6,029 nt of DNA from an uncultured Anaerobutyricum sp. (lineage in GTDB: Bacteria; Bacillota; Clostridia; Lachnospirales; Lachnospiraceae), in contig NZ_CAKRCF010000080.1 of NCBI RefSeq assembly GCF_934307085.1, forward strand, positions 1 to 6,029, given 5' to 3'. Below the pieces are notes generated by a model, which was not told the DNA's origin, did no database searches, and was given only the letters and a program-made list of their open reading frames with translations. A program made the position numbers and the translations under genes. Of this stretch, positions 1 through 5,246 are shown piece after piece; the stretch's first letter is position 1, and each line of letters starts with the position of its first letter.

Positions 1-189
1 TCGGAAGTACTTGGTTTAGTAGGATCTTCGGAAGTACTTGGTTTAGTAGGATCTTCGGAAGTACTTGGTTTAGTAGGGTCTTCAGAAGTACTTGGTTTAG
101 TAGGGTCTTCAGAAGTACTTGGTTTAGTAGGGTCTTCGGAAGTACTTGGTTTAGTAGGGTCTTCGGAAGTACTTGGTGTTACAGGATCC
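1..189 (-). repeat. 27-bp in-frame tandem repeat encoding DPTKPSTSE
   Basis: Seven contiguous 27-bp units start at 1, 28, 55, 82, 109, 136 and 163; the array continues beyond the left edge. Units 1-6 differ at only two positions (third base G/A and 24th base A/G on the plus strand). Both changes are synonymous in the protein (Ser TCC/TCT and Asp GAT/GAC). The unit at 163-189, first in coding order, is divergent and encodes DPVTPSTSE. The Pro/Ser/Thr content suits an extended, possibly glycosylated stalk that spans the cell wall. Copy number is likely to vary between strains. Confidence 0.95.
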
Positions 190-1400
190 TCACCAGATTT
201 TTTATCCTTAATTTCAAAGTGATCTGTTCCATCAGGAGTCTCAGCTAACTTGTAGTTAGGGTTAAGGGAAGATGTATCCGGGTAGATATCGAAAAATCCA
301 ACGGTTTCACCAGCTTCACGTGTAAGCTTAAGACCAAGGGAATCTCCATCTAATACGCCTGTAGCTTTATAAGTAAGTTCAGGATCTTCTTCGCCAACAT
401 ATTTTTCCTTACGGTCGATGCTAACTGTTACAGCCTTTGGATGAATAATAAAGAATGATTTTGCAGCAGATGGACGGTGTGTTGCATCTCCAGGATATGT
501 TGCGATTGCAATGTATGCACCTGCATCAACAGGAGCAGTGGATCCGAGGTAAATATACTTGCCGCCATCAACTCTGATGTAAGTTACGTTAGCTTTAGTA
601 ACTTCGTTGTTATTATCATCGTATACAGTTGCGTCTACAGCAAATGCAGAACCATCATATGTACAATCTACTGGATTGTTGATGATAATATGAGTGTTAG
701 CTCTTGTGATTGTATATGTTCTTGAAATTGGTGTAGCAGAGTAAGCTGCGTCAGTAACATATAAAGTTTCTGTATAAGTTCCTGCTTTGTAGGAAGGTGT
801 GCTGGAAGAGTATCCTTTACCATTCCAAGCTGTTCCAATGTAAGAAGTCTTTACAGTAGCTTTTTTGTCGCTTGCATATCCACCAAAGTTAAAGCTGCTT
901 GCCTTGCTGACAGATAAAACATGTCCTGGCATAGACTGATTGAAGTGTAATGTTACAGTAGAAGGCTTTGTAGCCTCATCTGTATCCTTCTTTCCTTCTG
1001 GAGTAGGACAATCAACTACTGGCTTGTCAGGTTTAACACATTCTGGGTCTGTAGCCTTTTTCTCAGAAGTCTTTGTCTTTTTAGAAGTAGTCTTCTCTTC
1101 AGAAGTCTCTGCTTCTGTCTTTTCAGTAGCAATAGTCTTCTCCTCAGGAGCTTCTGTCTTCTCAGCGGCAGTAGTCTTCTCTTCGGAAGCCTCTGTTTTT
1201 TCAGTTACAGTTGTTGCGTCTTTAGAAACTTCTGTCTTCTTTTCAACTTCAGTTGCTTTCTCCTTAGGAGCTTCTGTAGTAGCTTCGCTCTCAGATACTG
1301 CAGCAACGTCTCTTGCGAATGAAGAAACTGGTGCGGTGCTTAATGCAACGGAGCAAGCAAGAGTCAGTGCTAAAAGATTTTTGTAGATTCTTTTTTTCAT
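1..1400 (-). CDS. Secreted MBG/Ig-like domain surface protein with 9-residue tandem repeats (3' end outside window)
   Basis: The frame is open from an ATG at 1398-1400 to the left edge, giving 466 complete codons with no stop, so the C-terminus is missing. Residues 1-29 form a signal peptide: MKKR, a hydrophobic core, and a likely signal peptidase I cut after SSFA. Residues about 34-118 are E/K/T-rich, with imperfect 13-15-residue units beginning EKTEA. Residues about 148-233 look like a bacterial Ig-like beta domain. Residues 236-320 (CTYDGSAF ... VDAGAYIAIATYPGD) resemble the MBG_3/YDG type, and 321-398 (KAVTVSIDRKEKYVGEEDPELTYKA is the start) resemble MBG_2. From about 405 the protein is a DPTKPSTSE stalk. 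Such architecture is typical of Gram-positive cell-surface proteins; an LPXTG or other wall anchor beyond the edge is inferred, not seen. Cys121 and Cys131 bracket a short proline-rich segment and could form a disulfide. Ligand and role are unknown. Confidence 0.85.
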   Translation of the reverse strand, partial: MKKRIYKNLLALTLACSVALSTAPVSSFARDVAAVSESEATTEAPKEKATEVEKKTEVSKDATTVTEKTEASEEKTTAAEKTEAPEEKTIATEKTEAETSEEKTTSKKTKTSEKKATDPECVKPDKPVVDCPTPEGKKDTDEATKPSTVTLHFNQSMPGHVLSVSKASSFNFGGYASDKKATVKTSYIGTAWNGKGYSSSTPSYKAGTYTETLYVTDAAYSATPISRTYTITRANTHIIINNPVDCTYDGSAFAVDATVYDDNNNEVTKANVTYIRVDGGKYIYLGSTAPVDAGAYIAIATYPGDATHRPSAAKSFFIIHPKAVTVSIDRKEKYVGEEDPELTYKATGVLDGDSLGLKLTREAGETVGFFDIYPDTSSLNPNYKLAETPDGTDHFEIKDKKSGEDPVTPSTSEDPTKPSTSEDPTKPSTSEDPTKPSTSEDPTKPSTSEDPTKPSTSEDPTKPSTS

Positions 1401-1404
1401 TTGT

Positions 1405-1409
1405 TCCTC
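1405..1409 (-). promoter_or_regulatory. Ribosome binding site of the surface protein gene
   Basis: Read on the minus strand this is GAGGA, 4 nt before the ATG. The spacing is slightly short. A second purine run, AAAGGA, lies a little further upstream and may contribute. The signal peptide starting directly at this ATG supports the chosen start. Confidence 0.6.
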
Positions 1410-1430
1410 AACATCCTTTCTTAAATTTGC

Positions 1431-1458
1431 CGTAATTCTTTTGAAATAAAAAATTACG
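1431..1458 (-). promoter_or_regulatory. 5'-UTR hairpin of the surface protein gene
   Basis: CGTAATT (1431-1437) and AATTACG (1452-1458) form a perfect 7-bp inverted repeat. In the mRNA the stem can extend with four more U-A pairs past a bulged G, leaving a 5-nt loop. It lies between the predicted transcription start (about 1475) and the ribosome binding site. It may stabilise the message or take part in regulation; the function is inferred. Confidence 0.45.
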
Positions 1459-1481
1459 AAAGTTATATAAAAGTATAATTT

Positions 1482-1510
1482 ATTATAGCAGAGGTCTTGG
1501 AAATAAGCAA
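1482..1510 (-). promoter_or_regulatory. Sigma-A-type promoter of the surface protein gene
   Basis: On the minus strand there is a -35-like TTGCTT (1505-1510), a spacer of exactly 17 bp, and a consensus -10 TATAAT (1482-1487). The predicted start is near 1475, giving a 75-nt 5' UTR. The -35 matches only TTG of TTGACA. Confidence 0.65.
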
Positions 1511-1737
1511 TAAATAAAGTAATATAAAAATGTTTTACAAGCGTAGTTTTTTGATTTCAAAGGAAAAAATATGATACAATAATTTGTAGTATTGTTATAC
1601 AAAAAGAGAAGAATAGAAATAAAAAAATTTTAACTGGACAAAAGGTATGTATTGATAATTTAATTGTATAAAAAATATAATTAAAATATAAAAAATGAGT
1701 TTGTTTTGAGAGAGTATGCTTGAAAAAATATTACATA

Positions 1738-1820
1738 TAAAAAAGAAGCAAAAACAGATGCCATCTTAAAATATTATCAAAAATATAAAAATAGATGAAA
1801 AAATTTTTGCTTCTTTTTTA
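1738..1820. terminator. Perfect 17-bp inverted repeat, probable bidirectional terminator
   Basis: The left arm (1738-1754) and the right arm TTTTTGCTTCTTTTTTA (1804-1820) are exact reverse complements, separated by 49 nt. The 3' arm is T-rich in either direction, so it could end transcription from hcp, which reads toward it, and block plus-strand transcription. The long loop and low GC (GAAGC core only) are unusual for an intrinsic terminator, so a miniature mobile element or a structured RNA is an alternative. The loop itself holds AGATG/CATCT pairings. Confidence 0.45.
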
Positions 1821-1869
1821 TCCTTTTCTAGCAAGAAGACTCCGTCCTATAGGTGGGGGAGGATGTCAC
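1821..1869 (+). mobile_element. Possible remnant of an IS200/IS605-type right end
   Basis: An AAGAAGACTCC segment leads into a hairpin at 1840-1859 (CTCC, CC, loop TATA, GG, GGGG with a 2x2 internal mismatch), then GGAGGATGTCAC. This layout resembles the subterminal hairpin and TCAC-like end that follow tnpB in Firmicute IS200/IS605 elements, recalled from general knowledge rather than by a search. No tnpA or tnpB coding sequence is present, so this would be a decayed or non-autonomous copy. The hairpin is imperfect and the left end was not found. Confidence 0.35.
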
Positions 1870-1947
1870 AAATCAAATTTGCCGTATTTTTAAAGTATAC
1901 TGAAAATTGTAACGCATATCTTGCAGAAAGCATTTTTCAGACATGTT

Positions 1948-3582
1948 CTAGAATCCAAAGAGTTTTAAATCTTCTTCAACAGTTCCAATTCCTGCAATAC
2001 CAAAAGTATTTACAAGAACTTTTGCCACATTTGGGGATAAGAAAGCTGGAAGAGTTGGTCCAAGGTGGATATTTTTCACTCCAAGATAGAGAAGGGCAAG
2101 TAAAACAATAACGGCCTTCTGTTCGTACCAGGAGATGTTATAGAGGATTGGAAGTTCATTAATATCTTCAAGTCCAAATACTTCTTTTAATTTGAGGGCA
2201 ATAACGGCGAGGGAGTAGGAATCGTTGCACTGTCCGGCATCGAGTACTCGTGGAATGCCACAGATATCTCCTAAATCAAGTTTATTGTATTTATATTTTG
2301 CACAGCCTGCGGTAAGGATGACGGTGTCTTTTGGCAATGCTTGTGCAAAATCTGTGTAGTAGTTTCTTGATTTCATGCGACCGTCACAACCAGCCATAAC
2401 GACAAACTTTTTAATTGCACCGGACTTTACAGCGGCAACAATATCATCGGCAAGGGCAAGTACCTGGTTGTGGGCAAAGCCGCCTATAATTTCTCCATGT
2501 TCGATTTCTTCTGGTGGAGTACAGTGTTTTGCCTGTTCGATAATTGAGGAGAAGTCTTTTTCTTCACCGATTTCTCCAGGAATGTGTTTACAACCTGGAT
2601 ATCCGGTTGCACCTGTTGTGTATAATCTGTCTTTGTAGCTGTCCTTTGGCGGAACGATACAGTTTGTTGTCATGAGAATCGGGCCGTGGAAGCTTTCAAA
2701 TTCTTCTTTCTGTTTCCACCATGCATTTCCATAGTTGCCGACAAAATTTGGATACTTTTTGAAGGTAGGATAGTAGTGGGCTGGAAGCATTTCAGAGTGT
2801 GTGTATACATCCACCCCTGTCCCCTGTGTCTGTTCGAGTAGCATTTCAAGGTCGCGAAGGTCATGTCCGGAAACAAGGATACCCGGACGGGTGCCAACAC
2901 CGATGTTTACTTTTGTGATTTCTGGGTTTCCGTAAGCAGAAGTATTGGCATTGTCAAGAAGAGCCATACCTTCTACACCGTATTTTCCGGTTTCTAAAGT
3001 AAGCGCGATTAAATCATCGACAGATAAACTATCATCAAGAGTTGCGGCAAGGGTACGCTGCATAAATGCATCAATTTCTTCATTATCCTGTAAAAGAACA
3101 TTTGCATGCTTGGAGTAAGCAGAAAGTCCCTTTAATCCGTAAGTAATCAGTTCACGAAGGCTTCGGATATCCTCATTTTCTGTAGAAAGAACGCCGACAG
3201 CTGCAGCTTTTGTATCAAATTCCTCCACGGAGCCGTTCCAGAGAGCTGCTTCTGGGAGTGCATCTTTATTTGTTAGTTTAGAAAGGAGCAAATCTTTTTC
3301 GGAAAGTGTTTCCTGAATCCGGGAGATAATTGCTTCTTTGCTAAAGTTGGCATTGGTGATTGTAGTAAATAAATTCAGTGTAATCATGTGATTGACTGCT
3401 GGCTGAATCTCTACTCCTTCCTGTCTTAAAGTAGTAGTTACCGCGGAAATTCCTTTTGTAACATAGACCAATAAATCCTGCATGGCAGCGACATCGGGCT
3501 GTTTTCCACAGACTCCAACGCGGGTACATCCACTGCATCCGGCAGTTTCCTGACACTGATAACAAAACATTTGGTTTTCCAT
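1948..3582 (-). CDS. hcp: Hybrid cluster protein (hydroxylamine reductase), class I
   Basis: This is a cytoplasmic Fe-S enzyme that reduces nitric oxide and hydroxylamine; in anaerobes it serves nitrosative-stress defence. The product has 544 residues, normal for class I. The N-terminal cubane cluster motif CX2CX8CX5C is Cys7, Cys10, Cys19 and Cys25, with an extra Cys16. All hybrid-cluster ligands known from Desulfovibrio Hcp have counterparts: His240 (SGHD), Glu264 (HSEM), Cys308 (TTNC), Cys399 (MAGCD, the persulfide site), Cys427 (TAGC), Cys452 (GQCND) and Glu487 (WYEQKA). The start chosen is ATG 3580-3582 ([10 protein letters not shown]), which is where the family begins and follows AAAAGGAGA at 3592-3600. 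A longer frame from 3663 adds 27 non-conserved residues and is unlikely. No hcr reductase gene is adjacent, as expected for class I. The cupin gene lies 211 bp upstream on the same strand. Confidence 0.97.
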   Translation of the reverse strand: MENQMFCYQCQETAGCSGCTRVGVCGKQPDVAAMQDLLVYVTKGISAVTTTLRQEGVEIQPAVNHMITLNLFTTITNANFSKEAIISRIQETLSEKDLLLSKLTNKDALPEAALWNGSVEEFDTKAAAVGVLSTENEDIRSLRELITYGLKGLSAYSKHANVLLQDNEEIDAFMQRTLAATLDDSLSVDDLIALTLETGKYGVEGMALLDNANTSAYGNPEITKVNIGVGTRPGILVSGHDLRDLEMLLEQTQGTGVDVYTHSEMLPAHYYPTFKKYPNFVGNYGNAWWKQKEEFESFHGPILMTTNCIVPPKDSYKDRLYTTGATGYPGCKHIPGEIGEEKDFSSIIEQAKHCTPPEEIEHGEIIGGFAHNQVLALADDIVAAVKSGAIKKFVVMAGCDGRMKSRNYYTDFAQALPKDTVILTAGCAKYKYNKLDLGDICGIPRVLDAGQCNDSYSLAVIALKLKEVFGLEDINELPILYNISWYEQKAVIVLLALLYLGVKNIHLGPTLPAFLSPNVAKVLVNTFGIAGIGTVEEDLKLFGF

Positions 3583-3793
3583 AAAATTTAATCTCCTTTT
3601 TATTCTAATATACTTTTTAAATCTTAATAGGCTGGTATTATGGTGTATCTCCAACGTATTCACGTAAATGGTGCTTATAGCAACTTTTTTAATAATAAAA
3701 AGATAGTGCTAAAAAATTTAAGTGAAGCTGACAAAAAATAACTTCATAAAATCAAAGTGAAAAGATTTTAAGAGTACATTTTCATAAATTCTA
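3583..3793 (-). promoter_or_regulatory. hcp upstream region with candidate operators
   Basis: The gap between the cupin stop and the hcp start is long enough for an independent promoter. The best -10 is CATAAT (3637-3642), with no good -35 at 17 bp, which suggests activator dependence. Three dyads are seen: ACGTGAATACGT (3654-3665, minus reading), GTTGCTATAAGCACC (3670-3684, 5 of 6 half-site bases match), and an AT-rich one at 3684-3702. None copies the palindrome at 4189-4204. A weak AAAATC/GATTTT hairpin follows the cupin stop, so partial read-through from the cupin gene into hcp remains possible. Confidence 0.35.
3592..3600 (-). promoter_or_regulatory. Ribosome binding site of hcp (decides the start)
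   Basis: Minus-strand AAAAGGAGA is followed by about 9-10 nt and then the ATG at 3580-3582. The upstream in-frame ATG at 3661-3663 has only weak GA-rich sequence before it. This and family alignment fix the 544-residue start. Confidence 0.8.
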
Positions 3794-4129
3794 TTATGAA
3801 GGAAATACAACAGTGAGAAGCCACTTAAAGTCTTCTTTTGCGTAAATAGAATGAGGCTTTTTCGCTGGCATAACAAGGGTATCCCCTGCCTGTAAAATAT
3901 ATTCTTTGCCATCAACAGTGAACTGGCCGGTTCCTTCAAGAACGAGAACCATTGCATCACCAGTAGAATCATGTGTAGCGATTTCTTCATCTTTGGAAAA
4001 TGCGAAAAGAGTCACACTCACATAATCGTTCTGTGCTAAAGTTTTGCTGACAATCTGTCCTTTATCGGCAGAAACCTGGTCAGCAAGATGTAAAACTTCT
4101 TCATGGGGAATATTTTTGATATAAGCCAT
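3794..4129 (-). CDS. Small single-domain cupin protein
   Basis: The 111-residue product has one double-stranded beta-helix (cupin_2-like) domain filling residues about 25-110; no signal peptide or membrane segment is visible, so it should be cytoplasmic. Motif 1 is degenerate: His53 in ATHDSTGDAMVLVLEG is kept, but the second His of HXH is Ser55 and the usual Glu is absent. Motif 2 (GDTLVMPAKKPH) keeps Gly82, Pro88 and His93. With only two canonical ligands, metal binding may be altered or lost, and catalysis cannot be predicted. The start follows AAAGGAGG at ideal spacing. It lies divergent from a Crp/Fnr regulator and upstream of hcp, suggesting a redox or nitrosative-stress role; that role is inferred from position only. 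Confidence 0.88.
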   Translation of the reverse strand: MAYIKNIPHEEVLHLADQVSADKGQIVSKTLAQNDYVSVTLFAFSKDEEIATHDSTGDAMVLVLEGTGQFTVDGKEYILQAGDTLVMPAKKPHSIYAKEDFKWLLTVVFPS

Positions 4130-4135
4130 TGTTAT

Positions 4136-4143
4136 CCTCCTTT
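4136..4143 (-). promoter_or_regulatory. Ribosome binding site of the cupin gene
   Basis: Minus-strand AAAGGAGG is followed by a 6-nt spacer and the ATG at 4127-4129. This is a near-perfect anti-16S match and implies strong translation once the gene is transcribed. Confidence 0.85.
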
Positions 4144-4145
4144 AA

Positions 4146-4174
4146 TTGACTTTCTATACGCAGTATAATATAGT
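4146..4174 (+). promoter_or_regulatory. Promoter of the Crp/Fnr regulator gene
   Basis: TTGACT (4146-4151, 5 of 6), a 17-bp spacer, and TATAGT (4169-4174, 5 of 6) make a good sigma-A promoter. The predicted start is near 4181, about 40 nt before the ATG. The -35 hexamer lies just 3 bp from the cupin ribosome binding site, so the two divergent control regions fully overlap. Confidence 0.7.
4162..4167 (-). promoter_or_regulatory. Candidate -10 of the cupin promoter
   Basis: Minus-strand TATACT (4162-4167) puts the start near 4155. There is no recognisable -35 hexamer at 16-18 bp. That pattern fits a class II activator-dependent promoter, with the palindrome at 4189-4204 standing in for the -35. 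TATATT at 4167-4172 is an alternative -10. Confidence 0.45.
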
Positions 4175-4188
4175 TGATTTAATAAATA

Positions 4189-4204
4189 TGTTGTTTTGAC
4201 AACA
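4189..4204. promoter_or_regulatory. 16-bp palindrome, candidate Crp/Fnr-family operator
   Basis: TGTTGTTTTGACAACA has perfect 6-bp half-sites (TGTTGT/ACAACA) around 4 bp. The size and symmetry suit a dimeric Crp/Fnr-type regulator, though it is not the classic FNR TTGAT-N4-ATCAA. It is centred at about -41.5 from the predicted cupin start and at about +9 to +24 of the regulator transcript. Activation of the cupin gene with autorepression is inferred. Confidence 0.5.
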
Positions 4205-4207
4205 AAC

Positions 4208-4213
4208 GGGGAG
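4208..4213 (+). promoter_or_regulatory. Ribosome binding site of the Crp/Fnr regulator
   Basis: GGGGAG lies 7 nt before the ATG at 4221-4223 and begins 4 bp after the palindrome at 4189-4204. It supports this start. Confidence 0.7.
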
Positions 4214-4220
4214 AAAAAAT

Positions 4221-4904
4221 ATGGATTTTTATAAATTATCAAAAACAGTGCTTTTCCAAGGGACAACGCCGGAAGAAACAGAGCAGATGTTGTCCTGCTT
4301 AAAGGCGGGCAAACGCAAATATAAAAAGGAAGAAATGATTTACCGGGTCGGTGAAGTCGTATCCTGTGTCGGCGTTGTTTTATCAGGAAGTGTATTAATA
4401 GAAAATGATGATATCTGGGGAAACCGCAGCGTGTTAGAGCGGGCCGGCGAGGGAGAAATCTTTGCAGAAACCTATGCCAGTATCCCAGACCAGAAAATGT
4501 TAGTTAATGTCATTGCGGCAGAAGATACAGAAATTCTATTTTTAAATGTAGGAAAAATGCTCCACCTTTGCTCCAATTCCTGCGTTTTCCATAATAAACT
4601 CATAAAAAATCTTTTACAGGTTTCCGCACAGAAAAATCTCGCCCTGTCCCGAAGAATTTTTAACACTTCCTCCAAATCTATCCGGGGAAGACTGCTATCC
4701 TATTTATCTAATCAGGCAGTATTATGTAACAGTAAAGAATTTGATATACCATTTAACCGCCAGCAGCTTGCAGACTACTTAAGTGTAGACCGTTCCGCCC
4801 TCTCAAAAGAACTTGGGAAGATGTCAAAAGAGGGATTGATTTATGTGAAAAAGAATCATTTTCGCTTGATTGCTGTTCAGGAATTATTTGAAGGAGAGTC
4901 TTAG
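4221..4904 (+). CDS. Crp/Fnr-family transcriptional regulator
   Basis: The 227-residue product matches the family length. Residues about 10-125 form the cyclic-nucleotide-binding-like beta roll (VVLSGSVLIENDDIWGNRS is its recognisable middle). A dimerisation helix spans about 124-146. The C-terminal winged helix is about 152-218, with the helix-turn-helix at 178-202 (RQQLADYLSVDRSALSKEL). There is no N-terminal cysteine cluster like that of FNR; the five cysteines (26, 49, 117, 121, 169) are scattered, so a [4Fe-4S] sensor of the FNR kind is not supported. The signal could be haem/NO, as for HcpR-type members, or something else. It is transcribed divergently from the cupin and hcp genes, the usual setting for a local stress regulator. 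An HcpR-like role is plausible but is inferred from context, so no symbol is given. Confidence 0.93.
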   Translation: MDFYKLSKTVLFQGTTPEETEQMLSCLKAGKRKYKKEEMIYRVGEVVSCVGVVLSGSVLIENDDIWGNRSVLERAGEGEIFAETYASIPDQKMLVNVIAAEDTEILFLNVGKMLHLCSNSCVFHNKLIKNLLQVSAQKNLALSRRIFNTSSKSIRGRLLSYLSNQAVLCNSKEFDIPFNRQQLADYLSVDRSALSKELGKMSKEGLIYVKKNHFRLIAVQELFEGES

Positions 4905-4977
4905 AATTTGTTTGGAGAATCAATAAGTAATCTACACATCCCCTTATTTGCAGGATATTTTACTGTATTCAGTTGAC

Positions 4978-5007
4978 GTAGTCCGTGATGGACTACTGTT
5001 GTTTTTT
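4978..5007 (+). terminator. Rho-independent terminator of the regulator gene
   Basis: GTAGTCC (4978-4984), loop GTGAT, and GGACTAC (4990-4996) form a perfect 7-bp stem. It is followed by TGTTGTTTTTT. It lies 73 nt after the regulator's stop codon and separates that gene from the L25 unit. Confidence 0.9.
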
Positions 5008-5231
5008 GGTAAAATTCTCCGTGTAATATGCATTTTGTAGAAAGTATTTTCTAAGGCACTTCACATTTTGAGTGAAAATGTATGTCTGGAAAAATATTTT
5101 ATAGAATATCTGTTAAGTGACAGAAGAAATGTTTTGTTGAAATTGTCTATACATTTACAAAATATTTTTAAAAATTAATAAAAAAAACTTTTGAAAGTAA
5201 AAATATTTGTGAATCTTTTTTCTGACAGCAG

Positions 5232-5240
5232 TGCTATAAT
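5232..5240 (+). promoter_or_regulatory. Extended -10 promoter of the L25 gene
   Basis: TGC precedes a consensus TATAAT (5235-5240), giving an extended -10 element. No good -35 sits at 17 bp (AATCTT); TTGTGA at 5207-5212 is 22 bp away and too far. The predicted start is near 5247, leaving a leader of about 103 nt. Confidence 0.7.
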
Positions 5241-5246
5241 TGCACC

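Larger units (their letters stand above)
1511..1947. other. AT-rich intergenic region between the surface protein gene and hcp
   Basis: No credible gene is seen on either strand. The stretch 1511-1735 is very AT-rich; its only structure I noted is a weak inverted repeat, ACAATA (1576-1581) with TATTGT (1590-1595). It is followed by the 17-bp inverted repeat at 1738-1820 and the insertion-sequence-end-like segment at 1821-1869. Between 1870 and 1947 there is only a weak CTGAAAA/TTTTCAG pairing behind the hcp stop. Confidence 0.7.
4905..5246. other. Intergenic region between the regulator and L25 genes
   Basis: No gene is seen. It contains the regulator's terminator (4978-5007) and small overlapping dyads at 5060-5080 (TTCAC/GTGAA and CATTTT/AAAATG). 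A very AT-rich stretch from about 5085 to 5220 leads into the L25 promoter. TTGAAA, 17 bp, then AAATAT around 5138-5166 is a weak possible second promoter. Confidence 0.6.

Noticed and set aside
1..189. CRISPR-like array
   Set aside because: Units are contiguous with no spacers and translate in one frame, so it is a coding tandem repeat.
477..725. Plus-strand 82-codon cysteine-rich frame
   Set aside because: Antisense to the Ig-like/MBG domains of the surface protein, with no ribosome binding site; the cysteines come from reversed GCA/ACA codons.
940..1386. Plus-strand open frame of 148 codons rich in Ser/Val/Phe
   Set aside because: It is antisense to the E/K/T-rich linker of the surface protein; its low complexity mirrors that repeat, and the minus frame has a signal peptide, ribosome binding site and promoter.
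1345..1400. Lipoprotein signal (LTLAC) in the surface protein
   Set aside because: The -3 position is Thr rather than Leu/Val/Ile, and the hydrophobic segment continues beyond the Cys to a good signal peptidase I site at SSFA.
1863..2111. Plus-strand 82-codon frame
   Set aside because: Mostly antisense to the 3' end of hcp; the GGGGGAGG before it belongs to the IS-end-like hairpin.
2375..2900. Overlapping frames on both strands within hcp
   Set aside because: They are shadows of hcp, whose own frame carries every expected ligand residue.
3583..3663. N-terminal extension of Hcp starting at 3663
   Set aside because: The 27 residues are not part of the family, and the internal ATG at 3580-3582 has the strong ribosome binding site and the conserved [10 protein letters not shown] start.
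3718..3990. Minus-strand 90-codon frame overlapping the cupin
   Set aside because: Runs in another frame of the cupin gene into the intergenic region, with no domain or ribosome binding site.
4221..4904. FNR-type oxygen-sensing [4Fe-4S] regulator
   Set aside because: No N-terminal cysteine cluster; the five cysteines are scattered, so only family membership can be claimed.
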